Of a stretch of 64,000 nucleotides of DNA, positions 33,648-42,654 are shown one piece after another. Source of the DNA: Microbacterium sp. Root61 (GTDB lineage: Bacteria; Actinomycetota; Actinomycetes; Actinomycetales; Microbacteriaceae); contig NZ_LMGU01000001.1 in the NCBI RefSeq assembly GCF_001427525.1, positions 901,788 to 965,787 of the forward strand, in the 5' to 3' direction. The stretch's first letter is position 1. Each line of letters opens with the position of its first letter. Made by a program: the position numbers and the translations under genes. The notes under the pieces were generated by a model, which did no database searches, had not been told where the DNA came from, and saw only the letters and a program-made list of their open reading frames with translations.

Positions 33648-35078
33648 ATGAGCGAGACAGGGCAGAGCACCACACCCGCAGCCGAGGAGCAGGCACCGCC
33701 TGCGGAGGCGAACGCGACCACGAATCGGCGCCAGCCGTTCCCGCAGGGGTTCCTCGACACGATCTCGACGGGATGGGCCGAGCGGCCCGAGTCCACCCCG
33801 CCGCAGCGCGAGCAGGCGGCCTACGCGGCGCGGCGCCGTGCCGCGGTGTCGGCGGCGTTCCCCGGGCAACGCCTGGTCGTCCCGGCGGGCGATGCCAAGG
33901 TGCGCAGCAACGACACCGACTACCCGTTCCGCGCGCACAGCGCCTTCGCCCACCTGACCGGGTGGGAGAACGACGCCGAACCCGGATCGGTCCTCGTCTT
34001 CGAGCCGAGCGACGCCGGCCACGACGTCACACTGTACTTCCGTGAGCGCGCAGACCGCACCACCGCGGAGTTCTACAGCGACGCGTCGATCGGCGAGTTC
34101 TGGATCGGCCCGCGCCCCGCGCTCGGCGGCGTCGAGGCCGACCTGGGTCTCGCAACACAGCACGTCGATGCCTTCGAGGCGCGCGACGCCGACCTCGTCG
34201 TGGACGTCGATGAGGACCTCACGCGTTTCGTGTCGGAGCTGCGCCTGATCAAGGACGAGTACGAGATCGCGCAGATGACGCTCGCCGTCGACGTCACCGC
34301 CCGCGGCTTCGACGACATCGTCGCCGAACTGCCCCGCATCGTCGCGCACCCGCGCGGCGAGCGGATCGTCGAGGGCGTATTCCACCTGCGCGCACGCAGC
34401 GACGGCAACTGGGAGGGCTACGACACCATCGCGGCGTCCGGCCCGCACGCGTGCTACCTGCACTGGACCCGCAACGACGGGGCCGTGGTCCCGGGCGACC
34501 TGATCCTCGTCGACGCCGGCGTGGAAGTCGACAGCCTCTACACCGCCGACATCACGCGCACCATCCCGGTGAGCGGCACCTTCACGCCGACGCAGCGGAT
34601 GGTCTACGAGACCGTGCGCGAAGCGGCGGATGCGGCCTTCGCGGCTGCCCGCCCCGGCGTCAAGTTCCGCTCGGTCCACGACGCGGCCATGCAGGTCATC
34701 GCCGCGCGCGTCGCCGAGTGGGGCCTGCTGCCGGTCACCGCCGCAGAGGCGCTGGATGCCGACACCGGCGGCCAGCACCGTCGCTACATGGTGCACGGCA
34801 CGAGCCATCACTTGGGCATCGACGTGCACGACTGCGCGCAGGCCCGCCGCGAGATGTACTACGACGGCGAACTGGCACCCGGCATGGTGTTCACGATCGA
34901 GCCGGGTCTGTACTTCCAGATCGACGACGAGACCGTTCCGGCGGAGTTCCGCGGCATCGGCGTGCGCATCGAGGACGACATCCTGATGACCGCCGACGGC
35001 CCGGTGAACCTCTCGGCCGCGATCCCGCGGACCGCGGACGACGTCGAGGCCTGGGTGGCACGCGGGCTCACGCGGTGA
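33648..35078 (+). CDS. pepP: Xaa-Pro aminopeptidase (M24B)
   Basis: Cytoplasmic metallo-aminopeptidase of 476 residues removing N-terminal residues before proline. N-terminal AMP_N domain (about 45-200), then a pita-bread domain with all five metal ligands in order: LVDAGVE and YTADITRTI (Asp), HGTSHHLGIDVHD (His), VFTIEPGLYF and GVRIEDDIL (Glu). A disordered 30-residue start precedes the fold. Its TGA overlaps the GTG of the gamma-glutamyltransferase gene, so the two are coupled. Confidence 0.93.
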   Translation: MSETGQSTTPAAEEQAPPAEANATTNRRQPFPQGFLDTISTGWAERPESTPPQREQAAYAARRRAAVSAAFPGQRLVVPAGDAKVRSNDTDYPFRAHSAFAHLTGWENDAEPGSVLVFEPSDAGHDVTLYFRERADRTTAEFYSDASIGEFWIGPRPALGGVEADLGLATQHVDAFEARDADLVVDVDEDLTRFVSELRLIKDEYEIAQMTLAVDVTARGFDDIVAELPRIVAHPRGERIVEGVFHLRARSDGNWEGYDTIAASGPHACYLHWTRNDGAVVPGDLILVDAGVEVDSLYTADITRTIPVSGTFTPTQRMVYETVREAADAAFAAARPGVKFRSVHDAAMQVIAARVAEWGLLPVTAAEALDADTGGQHRRYMVHGTSHHLGIDVHDCAQARREMYYDGELAPGMVFTIEPGLYFQIDDETVPAEFRGIGVRIEDDILMTADGPVNLSAAIPRTADDVEAWVARGLTR

Positions 35079-36868
35079 GTTTCACGCCGCCCGCGTCCTT
35101 CACCTCGCGGCCCACCTTGCAGGGCACCTTCGGGATGGCGGCATCCACCCATTGGCTCGCCACCGCCAGCGCTCAAGCCGTGCTCGAGCGCGGCGGCAAC
35201 GCGTTCGATGCGGCCACGGCGGGCGCATTCGTGCTGCACGTCGTCGAACCGCACCTCAACGGCCCCGGCGGCGACCTCGTCGGCATCTTCGCCACGGCGG
35301 AGGCCCCCGGCACCCCCGTCGTGCTGATGGGTCAGGGCCCGGCACCCGCCGGCGCGACGATCGAGCACTTCCGCGGCGAGGGGCTCGACCTCGTGCCCGG
35401 CGCGGGCGGCCTCGCGGCGGCGATCCCCGGCGCGGTCGACGCCTGGCTCACGCTGCTGCGCGACCACGGCACGTGGGAGCTCGCCGACGTGCTCGGCTTC
35501 GCCATCGGCTACGCCCGGGACGGCCATCCGCAGCTCCCCCAGGTCGCCGCGACGATCGGACGCGTCGCCGCCCTGTTCGCGGAGCACTGGCCCTCCTCCG
35601 CCGCCCTGTGGATGCCGGAGGGCGTCGTTCCGGCAGCCGGCACCCTCGTGTGCAATCCCGCCTACGCGGCCGTCCTGGAGGCGCTCATCGCCGCGGGCGA
35701 GGGTGCCGGCGACCGAGCGGCACGCATCGACGCAGCCCGTCGCGAATGGAGCCACGGCCTCGTCGCCCGGGAGGCATCGGCCTTCCTGGCCACGCCGCAC
35801 CGCCACTCCAGCGGCACCGATCACGCCGGAGTCATCACGCCGGAGGACTTCGCGTCCTTCTCGGCCGGCTACGAGACGCCGGTGACGGCGGACTTCCGCG
35901 GGCACACGATCGCCAAGGCCGGCGCATGGACGCAGGGTCCGGCGCTGCTGCAGACGCTGCGGATCCTCGACGGGTACGCCGACGACGAGCTCGACCCGTC
36001 GACCGAGGGCGGCGCGCACGTCGTCCTCGAGGCGATCAAGCTCGCCCTGGCCGATCGCGACGCCTACTACGGCGACGCCGACGTGCCGCTGGACGCGCTG
36101 CTCGCCGACGGGTACGCCCGACAACGGCGGGCGCAGATCACTCCTGCCGCGTCCACGGAGTGGCGGCCCGGGCAGTTGCCCGGGCGCACCCCGTTCGCCC
36201 CGCGGCTGCGCGAAGACGACGGAACGGATGCCGATCTCAGCGCCGTCGGTGAGCCCACGGTCGCGGCATCCGGTCAGACTCGCGGCGACACGTGCCACAT
36301 CGACGTCGTCGACCGCTGGGGCAACATCATCGCCGTCACGCCCTCTGGCGGCTGGCTGCAGTCCTCCCCCACGATTCCCGCGCTCGGGTTCTGCCTGGGC
36401 ACGCGCCTGCAGATGACGTGGCTCGACGCCGCGGCTCCCTCCGCGCTGCGCCCCGGACTCCGCCCGCGCACTACGCTCACCCCGACCCTGGTCCTCAAGG
36501 ACGGTCGCGCCGTCATCGCGATGGGCACGCCCGGCGGCGACCAGCAGGACCAGTGGCAGGTGCCCGCCCTGCTGCGCATGCTCGTCGGCGGCTACACGCC
36601 GCAGCAGGCGATCGACGCACCGGGTTTCCACTCCACGGCGCGCATCGACTCGTTCTGGCCGCGCACGTGGCAGCCGGCCGGCGCCGTCGTGGAGGACCGG
36701 CTCGGCGACGAGGTCATCGCCGGACTCGAGCGGCGCGGACACGTCGTCGCACGCGCGGGAGTGTGGAGCCTGGGCCGGCTTTCGGCCGTCGGCATCGACC
36801 GGGAGCGCGGTGTGCTGTGGGCCGCCGCGAATCCGCGCGGAGCACAGGGCTACGCCGCCGGACGCTGA
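35075..36868 (+). CDS. ggt: gamma-glutamyltransferase family protein
   Basis: Ntn-hydrolase of 597 residues that transfers or hydrolyses gamma-glutamyl groups after self-cleavage. The nucleophile region reads RGDTCHIDVVDRWGNIIAVT, where the Thr before Cys should become the N-terminus of the small subunit. The usual second Thr (TTH) is Cys here. PSGGW and the C-terminal MGTPGGDQQDQWQV are family regions. No signal peptide is visible, so it appears cytoplasmic, unlike periplasmic E. coli GGT. GTG 35075 overlaps pepP by four bases, which suggests joint peptide degradation. Confidence 0.88.
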   Translation: MSFTPPASFTSRPTLQGTFGMAASTHWLATASAQAVLERGGNAFDAATAGAFVLHVVEPHLNGPGGDLVGIFATAEAPGTPVVLMGQGPAPAGATIEHFRGEGLDLVPGAGGLAAAIPGAVDAWLTLLRDHGTWELADVLGFAIGYARDGHPQLPQVAATIGRVAALFAEHWPSSAALWMPEGVVPAAGTLVCNPAYAAVLEALIAAGEGAGDRAARIDAARREWSHGLVAREASAFLATPHRHSSGTDHAGVITPEDFASFSAGYETPVTADFRGHTIAKAGAWTQGPALLQTLRILDGYADDELDPSTEGGAHVVLEAIKLALADRDAYYGDADVPLDALLADGYARQRRAQITPAASTEWRPGQLPGRTPFAPRLREDDGTDADLSAVGEPTVAASGQTRGDTCHIDVVDRWGNIIAVTPSGGWLQSSPTIPALGFCLGTRLQMTWLDAAAPSALRPGLRPRTTLTPTLVLKDGRAVIAMGTPGGDQQDQWQVPALLRMLVGGYTPQQAIDAPGFHSTARIDSFWPRTWQPAGAVVEDRLGDEVIAGLERRGHVVARAGVWSLGRLSAVGIDRERGVLWAAANPRGAQGYAAGR

Positions 36869-37000
36869 GCCGCCGCGCACGGCGGGGATGCAGCATCCGC
36901 ACGGCGTCCTCGTGCACAGCTTCGGGGCTACGCCGCGACATGCCGCCCCGCGATGACCTCGGCCCGGCGTATCGCCGGCCGGCCCCGAACTTGTGCCGCG

Positions 37001-37687
37001 CTAGGCCTCCGAGCGAGCGCGGATGAATTCGGCGACCAACGGAGCGAGGTCGGCGCCGATCTCGTCCGCGGGGCGCTTGCGGCCCTTCACCTCGAACGAG
37101 TGCGCAGCGTCCTCGATCCACTCGAGGGTGGCGTCCTGGCAGGAGGCGACGGCCTCCAGCAGCTGCTCGTGCGGGTCGATGAACGGATCGCGCGTGCCCT
37201 CGATGAACAGCTGCGGACCGGCCACATCGGGAAGATGCGCCACGCGCGGCTTGCTGGGATCCCCCGGCGGATGCAGCGGATAGCCGAGGTAGATCAGGCC
37301 GGCGGGCGCGATCGCGCCCTCGGCCGCGGCCATCGACGCCATCCGTCCGCCGTAGGACTTGCCCGAGGCCCACAGCGCGTCGTCCGGCGCGCGTGCGGCC
37401 GTCCACTCTGACACCGCAGCCCACGTGCGCACCGCGTGCGCGGGCGGTCCCGGCATCCGTCTGCCCGTCTCGATGTGCGGGAAGTTGAAGCGCAGCGTCG
37501 CGAAGCCCTGCGCGCGCAGGCCGCGGGCGAAGCCGACGTAGAACGGATGCGCGTAGCCGGCACCGGCACCGTGGGCAATGGCGACGGTGACGGATGCGGC
37601 GTCCGGGCGGCCGTACGCCGCGGAGACCTCGACCGGCCCGGCGGGCAGCGCGACGGAGATGCGCTCGAGCGTCTCGTCTGCGTCCAT
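37001..37687 (-). CDS. alpha/beta hydrolase (KANL3/Tex30-like)
   Basis: Small alpha/beta hydrolase of 228 residues. Oxyanion region VAIAHGAGAGYAHPF, nucleophile elbow ASGKSYGGRMAS (about 110), acid in FIEGTRDPFIDP and His in DAAHSFEVKG: a complete triad. Substrate unknown. ATG 37687 lies 4 bases after the stop of the general-stress-type gene, so the two form an operon. The 36869-37000 gap holds no gene or hairpin I can support. Confidence 0.85.
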   Translation of the reverse strand: MDADETLERISVALPAGPVEVSAAYGRPDAASVTVAIAHGAGAGYAHPFYVGFARGLRAQGFATLRFNFPHIETGRRMPGPPAHAVRTWAAVSEWTAARAPDDALWASGKSYGGRMASMAAAEGAIAPAGLIYLGYPLHPPGDPSKPRVAHLPDVAGPQLFIEGTRDPFIDPHEQLLEAVASCQDATLEWIEDAAHSFEVKGRKRPADEIGADLAPLVAEFIRARSEA

Positions 37688-37691
37688 CGGG

Positions 37692-38381
37692 TCAGGCGGG
37701 GCGGTCGGACTCGTCCGGCGTCTCCGCAGGGCTCGACGCATCGCCGGACGGCGCCTCGGTCGGCGCGTCGTCAGTGGGGACGACACGTTCGCCATAGCGC
37801 GGCGGCTCATGGACGGCCGGGTCCGCGGGAGCGGGCGTGGGCGTGGTCGTGGTCGGACGCGCCAGCGGCGCCGCGACGACGGGCGCCGGGGCGGCGGGAC
37901 TCTCGGCGACGGCGTTCGGGCCGAGGATCTGCCGGGCGCGGTGCACGCTGGTGTCGGCCACGGTGACCTCGTAGTAGTCGGCGACGACCTGCATCACCGA
38001 GGCGAAGTCACGACGGCGTCGCACGAACGAGTACGTCACCAGGCTCAGGAGCATGCCGATCGCGATGCCGACGAACAGCACCCCCACGAACACGGGGATC
38101 GAGACCGCCGGCGACCCCAGAACGAAGATCGCGGAGAAGAAGAGTCCGAGCAGCAGACCGTTGATCGCGCCGGAGCGTGCCGCGGTCGCGTAGCCGAGGC
38201 GGCCCGTCACGCGCTCGATCGAGCGCAGCCCCTGCCCGACGATGGCGATGTCGCGCGCCGGAACCTCGCCCGCGATGAGGGCCGAGACCGCCTTCTGCGC
38301 GGATTCGTACTTGCTGAAGCTGGCCACCGTGGGACCGACGATCTCTCGGCCCGGTGGGAGCCGTCCGCCCATCATGCTCAT
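37692..38381 (-). CDS. general stress protein 17M-like domain membrane protein
   Basis: 229 residues. The YflT/17M-like segment (about 16-60) contains VASFSKYESAQKAVSALI and VPARDIAIVGQGLR; two membrane helices follow (about 68-87 and 92-118), then a disordered Pro/Thr/Ala tail (about 150-229). The glycine-rich helix AARSGAINGLLLGLFFSA recalls small membrane stress proteins. ATG 38381 has GGGGAC upstream. First gene of a unit with the alpha/beta hydrolase. Role in stress is inferred from the domain only. Confidence 0.75.
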   Translation of the reverse strand: MSMMGGRLPPGREIVGPTVASFSKYESAQKAVSALIAGEVPARDIAIVGQGLRSIERVTGRLGYATAARSGAINGLLLGLFFSAIFVLGSPAVSIPVFVGVLFVGIAIGMLLSLVTYSFVRRRRDFASVMQVVADYYEVTVADTSVHRARQILGPNAVAESPAAPAPVVAAPLARPTTTTPTPAPADPAVHEPPRYGERVVPTDDAPTEAPSGDASSPAETPDESDRPA

Positions 38382-38460
38382 GTCCCCATCTTCGCATGCG
38401 TCGCCGACGCGGACCTGTGGACTCGGCGTCATGCCCCGGTGGGATCGTCGGAGGTCGCAC

Positions 38461-38466
38461 TACGCT
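38461..38466 (+). promoter_or_regulatory. -10 hexamer TACGCT before the MgtE-N/CBS gene
   Basis: TACGCT is six bases before GTG 38473; the spacer itself is GGAGAA, so leaderless and Shine-Dalgarno initiation are both possible. Confidence 0.4.
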
Positions 38467-38472
38467 GGAGAA

Positions 38473-39774
38473 GTGAGCACGCAGAGGGTTTTCGTCGCAC
38501 GCCTGGCCGGCTGCGCGGTCTTCGACCCCGCTGGCGACCGACTCGGCAAGGTCCGGGACGTCGTCGTCGTGTATCGAAAAGACGACCCTCCCCGTGTCGT
38601 CGGCCTCGTGGTGGAGATCCCCGGCCGCCGCCACGTGTTCGTCTCGATCGGTCGAGTCACCTCGATCGAGACCGGCCAGGTCATCACGACCGGCCTCATC
38701 AACGTGCGGCGCTTCCAGGAGCGCGGCGGCGAGGTCCGTGTCATGGCGGAGCTGCTCGGACGCAAGGTCTATCTGAACGACGGCAGCGGTCGCGCGGTCA
38801 TCGAGGATGTCGCCATCGAGCGTAATCGCCTCGGTGAGTGGGACATCGGCCAGCTCTTCCTGCGGCGCCCGAAGACGAGCGCCTCGCCCTTCGCGAAGGG
38901 CCCCACCACGTTCGCGAACTGGACCGAGATCCGCGAGGAGCAGGTCCCCGGCGAGGCGCAGTCCGCCGAGCAGCTCGTGGCCAGCTACTCCGAGCTCAAG
39001 GCCGCCGACCTCGCCAACACCCTTCTCGACCTTCCAGAGGATCGCCTCATCGAGGTCGCCGAAGAACTCACCGACGACCGGCTCGCCGACGCGCTCGAGG
39101 AGATGCCCGAAGGCGATCAGGTGCACATCCTCGAGGCCCTCGGCGACGAGCGCGCCGCCGACATCCTCGACGCGATGGAGCCCGACGACGCGGCGGACCT
39201 GCTCGGTCAGTTGCCGGAAGCGCGGCTGGAAGAGCTCCTGGACCTGATGGAGCCCGAAGAGGCCGACGACGTCCGCGCGCTGCTGCAGTACGGCCCCGAC
39301 ACCGCGGGTGGTCTGATGACGCCCGAGCCCATCGTGCTGTCCGCCGACGCGACGGTGGCCGAGGCGCTGGCGCTCATCCGCCGCCACGAGCTGCACCCTG
39401 CGCTCGCGGCCGCCGTCTTCGTGACGCTCCCGCCGTACGAGACGCCGACCGGTCGCCTGCTGGGAACGGTGCATTTCCAACGGATGCTGCGCTATCCCCC
39501 GCACGAGCGTCTGGGCGCGATCATCGACGACACGCTCGACCCGGTACCCGCGCAGTCCTCCGCCGCGGGAGTCGCGCGTATGCTCGCCAGCTACAACCTC
39601 GTGTCGCTCCCGGTCGTCGACCAGGCGCACCGCCTCGTCGGCGCGGTCAGCGTCGACGATGTGCTGGACTACCTGCTGCCCGAGGACTGGCGTTCGCACG
39701 ACGGTGACGACGACGCCCCGAAGGCGCCGGCATCCGTTCCGACGACCACCGCAAGCATCCCGAGGCGGCGATGA
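38473..39774 (+). CDS. soluble MgtE N-domain/CBS/PRC-barrel-like protein without channel domain
   Basis: 433 residues: a PRC-barrel-like start (about 1-100, FVARLAGCAVFDPAGDRLGK), an MgtE-N superhelix with repeated acidic motifs (EELTDDRLADALEEMPEGDQ, then DAMEPDDAADLLGQLPEARL), and a CBS pair (about 280-405). The membrane channel of MgtE is absent; no hydrophobic helices follow, so this is a sensor-like protein, not a transporter. GTG 38473. The stop overlaps the ATG of the DUF1003 gene, so the two may act together. Confidence 0.85.
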   Translation: MSTQRVFVARLAGCAVFDPAGDRLGKVRDVVVVYRKDDPPRVVGLVVEIPGRRHVFVSIGRVTSIETGQVITTGLINVRRFQERGGEVRVMAELLGRKVYLNDGSGRAVIEDVAIERNRLGEWDIGQLFLRRPKTSASPFAKGPTTFANWTEIREEQVPGEAQSAEQLVASYSELKAADLANTLLDLPEDRLIEVAEELTDDRLADALEEMPEGDQVHILEALGDERAADILDAMEPDDAADLLGQLPEARLEELLDLMEPEEADDVRALLQYGPDTAGGLMTPEPIVLSADATVAEALALIRRHELHPALAAAVFVTLPPYETPTGRLLGTVHFQRMLRYPPHERLGAIIDDTLDPVPAQSSAAGVARMLASYNLVSLPVVDQAHRLVGAVSVDDVLDYLLPEDWRSHDGDDDAPKAPASVPTTTASIPRRR

Positions 39775-40292
39775 TGGCGCGGTCTCCTCGCCGCTCGTCG
39801 CTGGACGCGCCTCTCGGGCGCTCCGGACTCCTCGGGCGCAACCCGCAGGGATCGAGCGACAGCTTCGGGCGATTCTCGGAGGCGTTCGCCCGCGCGATGG
39901 GCACCTCCGGGTTCCTCATCGGGATGACGATCTTCGTCACGGTGTGGCTGCTGTGGAACTCGCTCATGCCGGTCGAGCTGCAGTTCGACCCGAAAGCGAC
40001 GAACTTCACCCTGCTGACGCTCATCCTGTCGCTGCAGGCGTCCTACGCGGCACCGCTCATCCTGCTCGCGCAGAACCGTCAGGACGACCGCGACCGCGTG
40101 CAGATCGAGCAGGACCGCCAGCGCGCCGAGCGCAACCTGGCCGACACCGAGTACCTCGCGCGGGAGATCGTGGCGCTGCGCATGGCCGTCGCCGACTTCC
40201 AGGGCGAGATCATGACCAAGGACGTGCTGCGCGCCGAACTGCGATCGATGCTCGAGAAGCTCGACGACCGCGGCGAGCGGGAAGGCCGATGA
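39771..40292 (+). CDS. DUF1003 membrane protein
   Basis: 173 residues. An N-terminal soluble segment contains FGRFSEAFARAMGTSGFL; two membrane helices (about 45-64 and 80-100) bracket the conserved FDPKATNFTLLTLILSLQAS, the DUF1003 signature. A charged coiled-coil (QDDRDRVQIEQDRQRAERN) follows. Function unknown. ATG 39771 overlaps the previous stop (an adjacent ATG at 39774 is possible), and the stop overlaps mrp, making a three-gene coupled unit. Confidence 0.87.
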   Translation: MMARSPRRSSLDAPLGRSGLLGRNPQGSSDSFGRFSEAFARAMGTSGFLIGMTIFVTVWLLWNSLMPVELQFDPKATNFTLLTLILSLQASYAAPLILLAQNRQDDRDRVQIEQDRQRAERNLADTEYLAREIVALRMAVADFQGEIMTKDVLRAELRSMLEKLDDRGEREGR

Positions 40293-41446
40293 CCGCCGAC
40301 GACCTCGTCGATGCCGTCCGCCGCAGTGTGGGCGCCGTCGTCGACCCCGAACTTCGCCGCCCCATCTCCGACCTCGACATGGTCCGCGACATCGCCGTCG
40401 ACGACGGGATCGCCCACGTCGGCATCGTGCTGACGATCGTCGGATGCCCCGCCGCTGCGCGCATCGAATCCGACGTGCGCTCGGCTGCGGCATCCGTTCC
40501 CGGCGTCACGGGCGTCGACCTCACGATCGGCGTGATGACTCCCGACGAGCGGCGTGGTCTCACCGAGCGACTGCGCGGCGGACGCGCGGCGCGGGAGATG
40601 CCGTTCGGCCCCGAGTCGCTGACCCGTGTGATCGCCGTCACCAGCGGCAAGGGCGGTGTCGGCAAGTCCACCGTCACGGCGAACCTCGCGGTGGCACTGG
40701 CCCGACGCGGACTCGCCGTCGGACTCATCGATGCCGATGTGCACGGGTTCTCCATCCCTGGGCTGCTCGGGTTGACCGGTCCGGACGGCGCGGCGCCCGC
40801 GCCGACCCGCATCGACGACCTCATGCTGCCGGCGGTCGCGTACGGCGTGAAGACCATTTCGATCGGCATGTTCCTGCGGCGCGGCAACGACGACGGCCCC
40901 CTCGGCGCCGTCGCCTGGCGCGGACCGATGCTGCACCGGACGGTGCAGCAGTTCCTCACCGACGTGTACTTCGGCGACCTCGACGTGCTGCTCATCGACA
41001 TGCCGCCCGGCACCGGCGACGTCGCGATCTCGGTGGGGCAGTTCCTGCCGCACGCCGAGGTGCTGGTCGTCACGACGCCGCAGAGCGCGGCGGCCGATGT
41101 GGCCGTCCGCAGCGGTCTGGTCGCCCGTCAGACCGGTCAGCGGGTGATCGGCGTCGTGGAGAACATGGCCGCCCTCACACTGCCGGACGGCACCCAGCTG
41201 GAGCTGTTCGGCTCCGGCGGCGGAGCGGCCGTCGCGGCCGCCCTGTCCACGGACGGCAACGAGGTGCGCGTGCGGGCGTCGATCCCGCTCAGCGTCGCCC
41301 TGCGTGCGGACAGCGATGCCGGAGCACCGGTGGTCGCGACGCACCCCGACGATCCCGCAGCGGTCGCGATCGAGCAGCTTGCGGCGAGCCTCGTCGCCGA
41401 ACCGCGGGGCCTGGCCGGACGGCCGCTCCCGTTCACACCGCGCTGA
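40289..41446 (+). CDS. mrp: Mrp/ApbC-family Fe-S cluster carrier ATPase
   Basis: 385 residues: an N-terminal DUF59/MIP18 domain (about 1-90), then a ParA-like P-loop ATPase with deviant Walker A AVTSGKGGVGKSTVTANL (about 114-131), LIDADVHGFS and LLIDMPPGTGD. The CxxC used for cluster binding in Mrp/Nbp35 is missing; the matching region is VVENMAALTLPDGTQLELF with no Cys. The only nearby Cys is in TIVGCPAAAR of the DUF59 domain. Fe-S transfer by the usual site is therefore questionable. ATG 40289 overlaps the DUF1003 stop. Confidence 0.9.
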   Translation: MTADDLVDAVRRSVGAVVDPELRRPISDLDMVRDIAVDDGIAHVGIVLTIVGCPAAARIESDVRSAAASVPGVTGVDLTIGVMTPDERRGLTERLRGGRAAREMPFGPESLTRVIAVTSGKGGVGKSTVTANLAVALARRGLAVGLIDADVHGFSIPGLLGLTGPDGAAPAPTRIDDLMLPAVAYGVKTISIGMFLRRGNDDGPLGAVAWRGPMLHRTVQQFLTDVYFGDLDVLLIDMPPGTGDVAISVGQFLPHAEVLVVTTPQSAAADVAVRSGLVARQTGQRVIGVVENMAALTLPDGTQLELFGSGGGAAVAAALSTDGNEVRVRASIPLSVALRADSDAGAPVVATHPDDPAAVAIEQLAASLVAEPRGLAGRPLPFTPR

Positions 41447-41478
41447 GCCGGACGGCAGTCGCTGCGGTCAGCCCGAGC

Positions 41479-41880
41479 TCAGGTGGCTTCGGTGTCGAAC
41501 GGCGTCCCGCTGCCGGCCGAGCCATCCGCTCGCACGACCACGCCGGGAGGCGCCGCAGCGGCCGCGCTGAGCGGCTTGACGGCGGCGGCGGCGATGCCCG
41601 CAGCCCGCACGGTCGGGACGGGCGCGTCATCCAGCAGCGCCTCGCGGATGATGCGACGCGGGTCGTACTGACGGGGATCCAGCTTGCGCCAGTCGACGTC
41701 GTCGAAATCCTCGCCCATCTCGTCCTTGACGCGCGTGCGGGCGCCCTTCAGGAACTCCCGTGCCCGCTGCGTCCAGTGCGCCAATCCCTCGGCGTAGCGC
41801 GGCAGGCGCTCAGGACCGATCACGACTGCGGCGATCACGGCGATCACAAGCAGCTTCTCGAACGTCAGCCCCAGAACCAT
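41479..41880 (-). CDS. tatB: twin-arginine translocase subunit TatB
   Basis: 133 residues: short N-terminus, one membrane helix (KLLVIAVIAAVVIGPERLP, about 9-27) with the conserved GPERLP hinge, an amphipathic helix (YAEGLAHWTQRAREFLKGAR) and a disordered Ala/Pro tail. GPERLP followed by a long amphipathic helix favours TatB over TatA. Exports folded proteins with TatA/TatC, which are not in this window. Start ATG 41880 with TAATCT six bases upstream. It is convergent with mrp. Confidence 0.88.
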   Translation of the reverse strand: MVLGLTFEKLLVIAVIAAVVIGPERLPRYAEGLAHWTQRAREFLKGARTRVKDEMGEDFDDVDWRKLDPRQYDPRRIIREALLDDAPVPTVRAAGIAAAAVKPLSAAAAAPPGVVVRADGSAGSGTPFDTEAT

Positions 41881-41886
41881 GCATCC

Positions 41887-41892
41887 AGATTA
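41887..41892 (-). promoter_or_regulatory. -10 hexamer TAATCT of tatB
   Basis: TAATCT is six bases before ATG 41880 and there is no Shine-Dalgarno sequence: a clean leaderless arrangement. Confidence 0.5.
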
Positions 41893-41953
41893 CCGCCGCG
41901 CCTGTGCGATCGGCGCCCCCCGCCCGCGTAGTCTGAGAGCGGAGGAGCGACAC

Positions 41954-42592
41954 ATGGGCGATCAGGACGCGAACTATCGGTTCGCCGCAGAGGCGACGGT
42001 CGAGCCCGAGCACATCGCCCGCGCTCGTGCGCACGCCATGGAGCTGGGTGCGAACCCGATCAGTGCACCCGTGGGGGCGCAGATCGCGGTGCTGTCGGCG
42101 GCATCCCAAGCGCTGAACATCGTCGAGATCGGCACCGGCGCGGGAGTCTCCGGACTCTGGCTGCTGCACGGCTCGCCCCGCGCGACGCTCACCACCATCG
42201 ACAACGAGCCCGAGCACCTCAACGCGGCGCGGCAGGCGTTCGCCGAGGCGAAGGTGCCACCGGCACGGGCGCGCTTCATCGCGGGCAGGGCCTTCGACGT
42301 CCTCCCCCGCATGAACGAGGCGTCTTACGACATCGTCCTGGTCGACGCCGATCCGGAGGGCGTGATCGAGTACGTCGAGCACGGCCTGCGCCTGGTGCGC
42401 GCCGGCGGCACCGTCCTCGTGCCGCGCGTGATGGGTGCCGGCGCGGTCGCCGATCCCGTCCGACGCGATGCGGTCACCACGGCATACCGGTCGCTGATCC
42501 AGGAGACGCAGTCCTCCCCCGCCGTCATCGGCGCGCTGTCGATCGTCGGCGAAGGCCTGCTGCAGCTCACCACTCTCCAGTCGACGGTCTGA
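41954..42592 (+). CDS. SAM-dependent O-methyltransferase
   Basis: Class I methyltransferase of 212 residues of the catechol/caffeoyl-CoA O-methyltransferase type (MTH family, like Rv1220c). Motif I is VEIGTGAGVSGLWLL (about 56-70), TTIDNEPEHL binds SAM, and YDIVLVDADPEG is the metal/acidic motif. The acceptor is unknown. ATG 41954 has the strong GGAGGAG upstream. It shares the region with tatB and mrp, as in mycobacteria. Confidence 0.86.
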   Translation: MGDQDANYRFAAEATVEPEHIARARAHAMELGANPISAPVGAQIAVLSAASQALNIVEIGTGAGVSGLWLLHGSPRATLTTIDNEPEHLNAARQAFAEAKVPPARARFIAGRAFDVLPRMNEASYDIVLVDADPEGVIEYVEHGLRLVRAGGTVLVPRVMGAGAVADPVRRDAVTTAYRSLIQETQSSPAVIGALSIVGEGLLQLTTLQSTV

Positions 42593-42609
42593 TTCCCGAC
42601 GGAAACGCA

Positions 42610-42639
42610 GAAGCGGCCGATCCGAGGATCGGCCGCTTC
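42610..42639. terminator. bidirectional terminator after the O-methyltransferase
   Basis: GAAGCGGCCGATCC at 42610-42623 pairs perfectly with 42626-42639, between convergent genes ending at 42592 and 42655. Confidence 0.75.
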
Positions 42640-42654
42640 AGTGTCATCGAGAGG

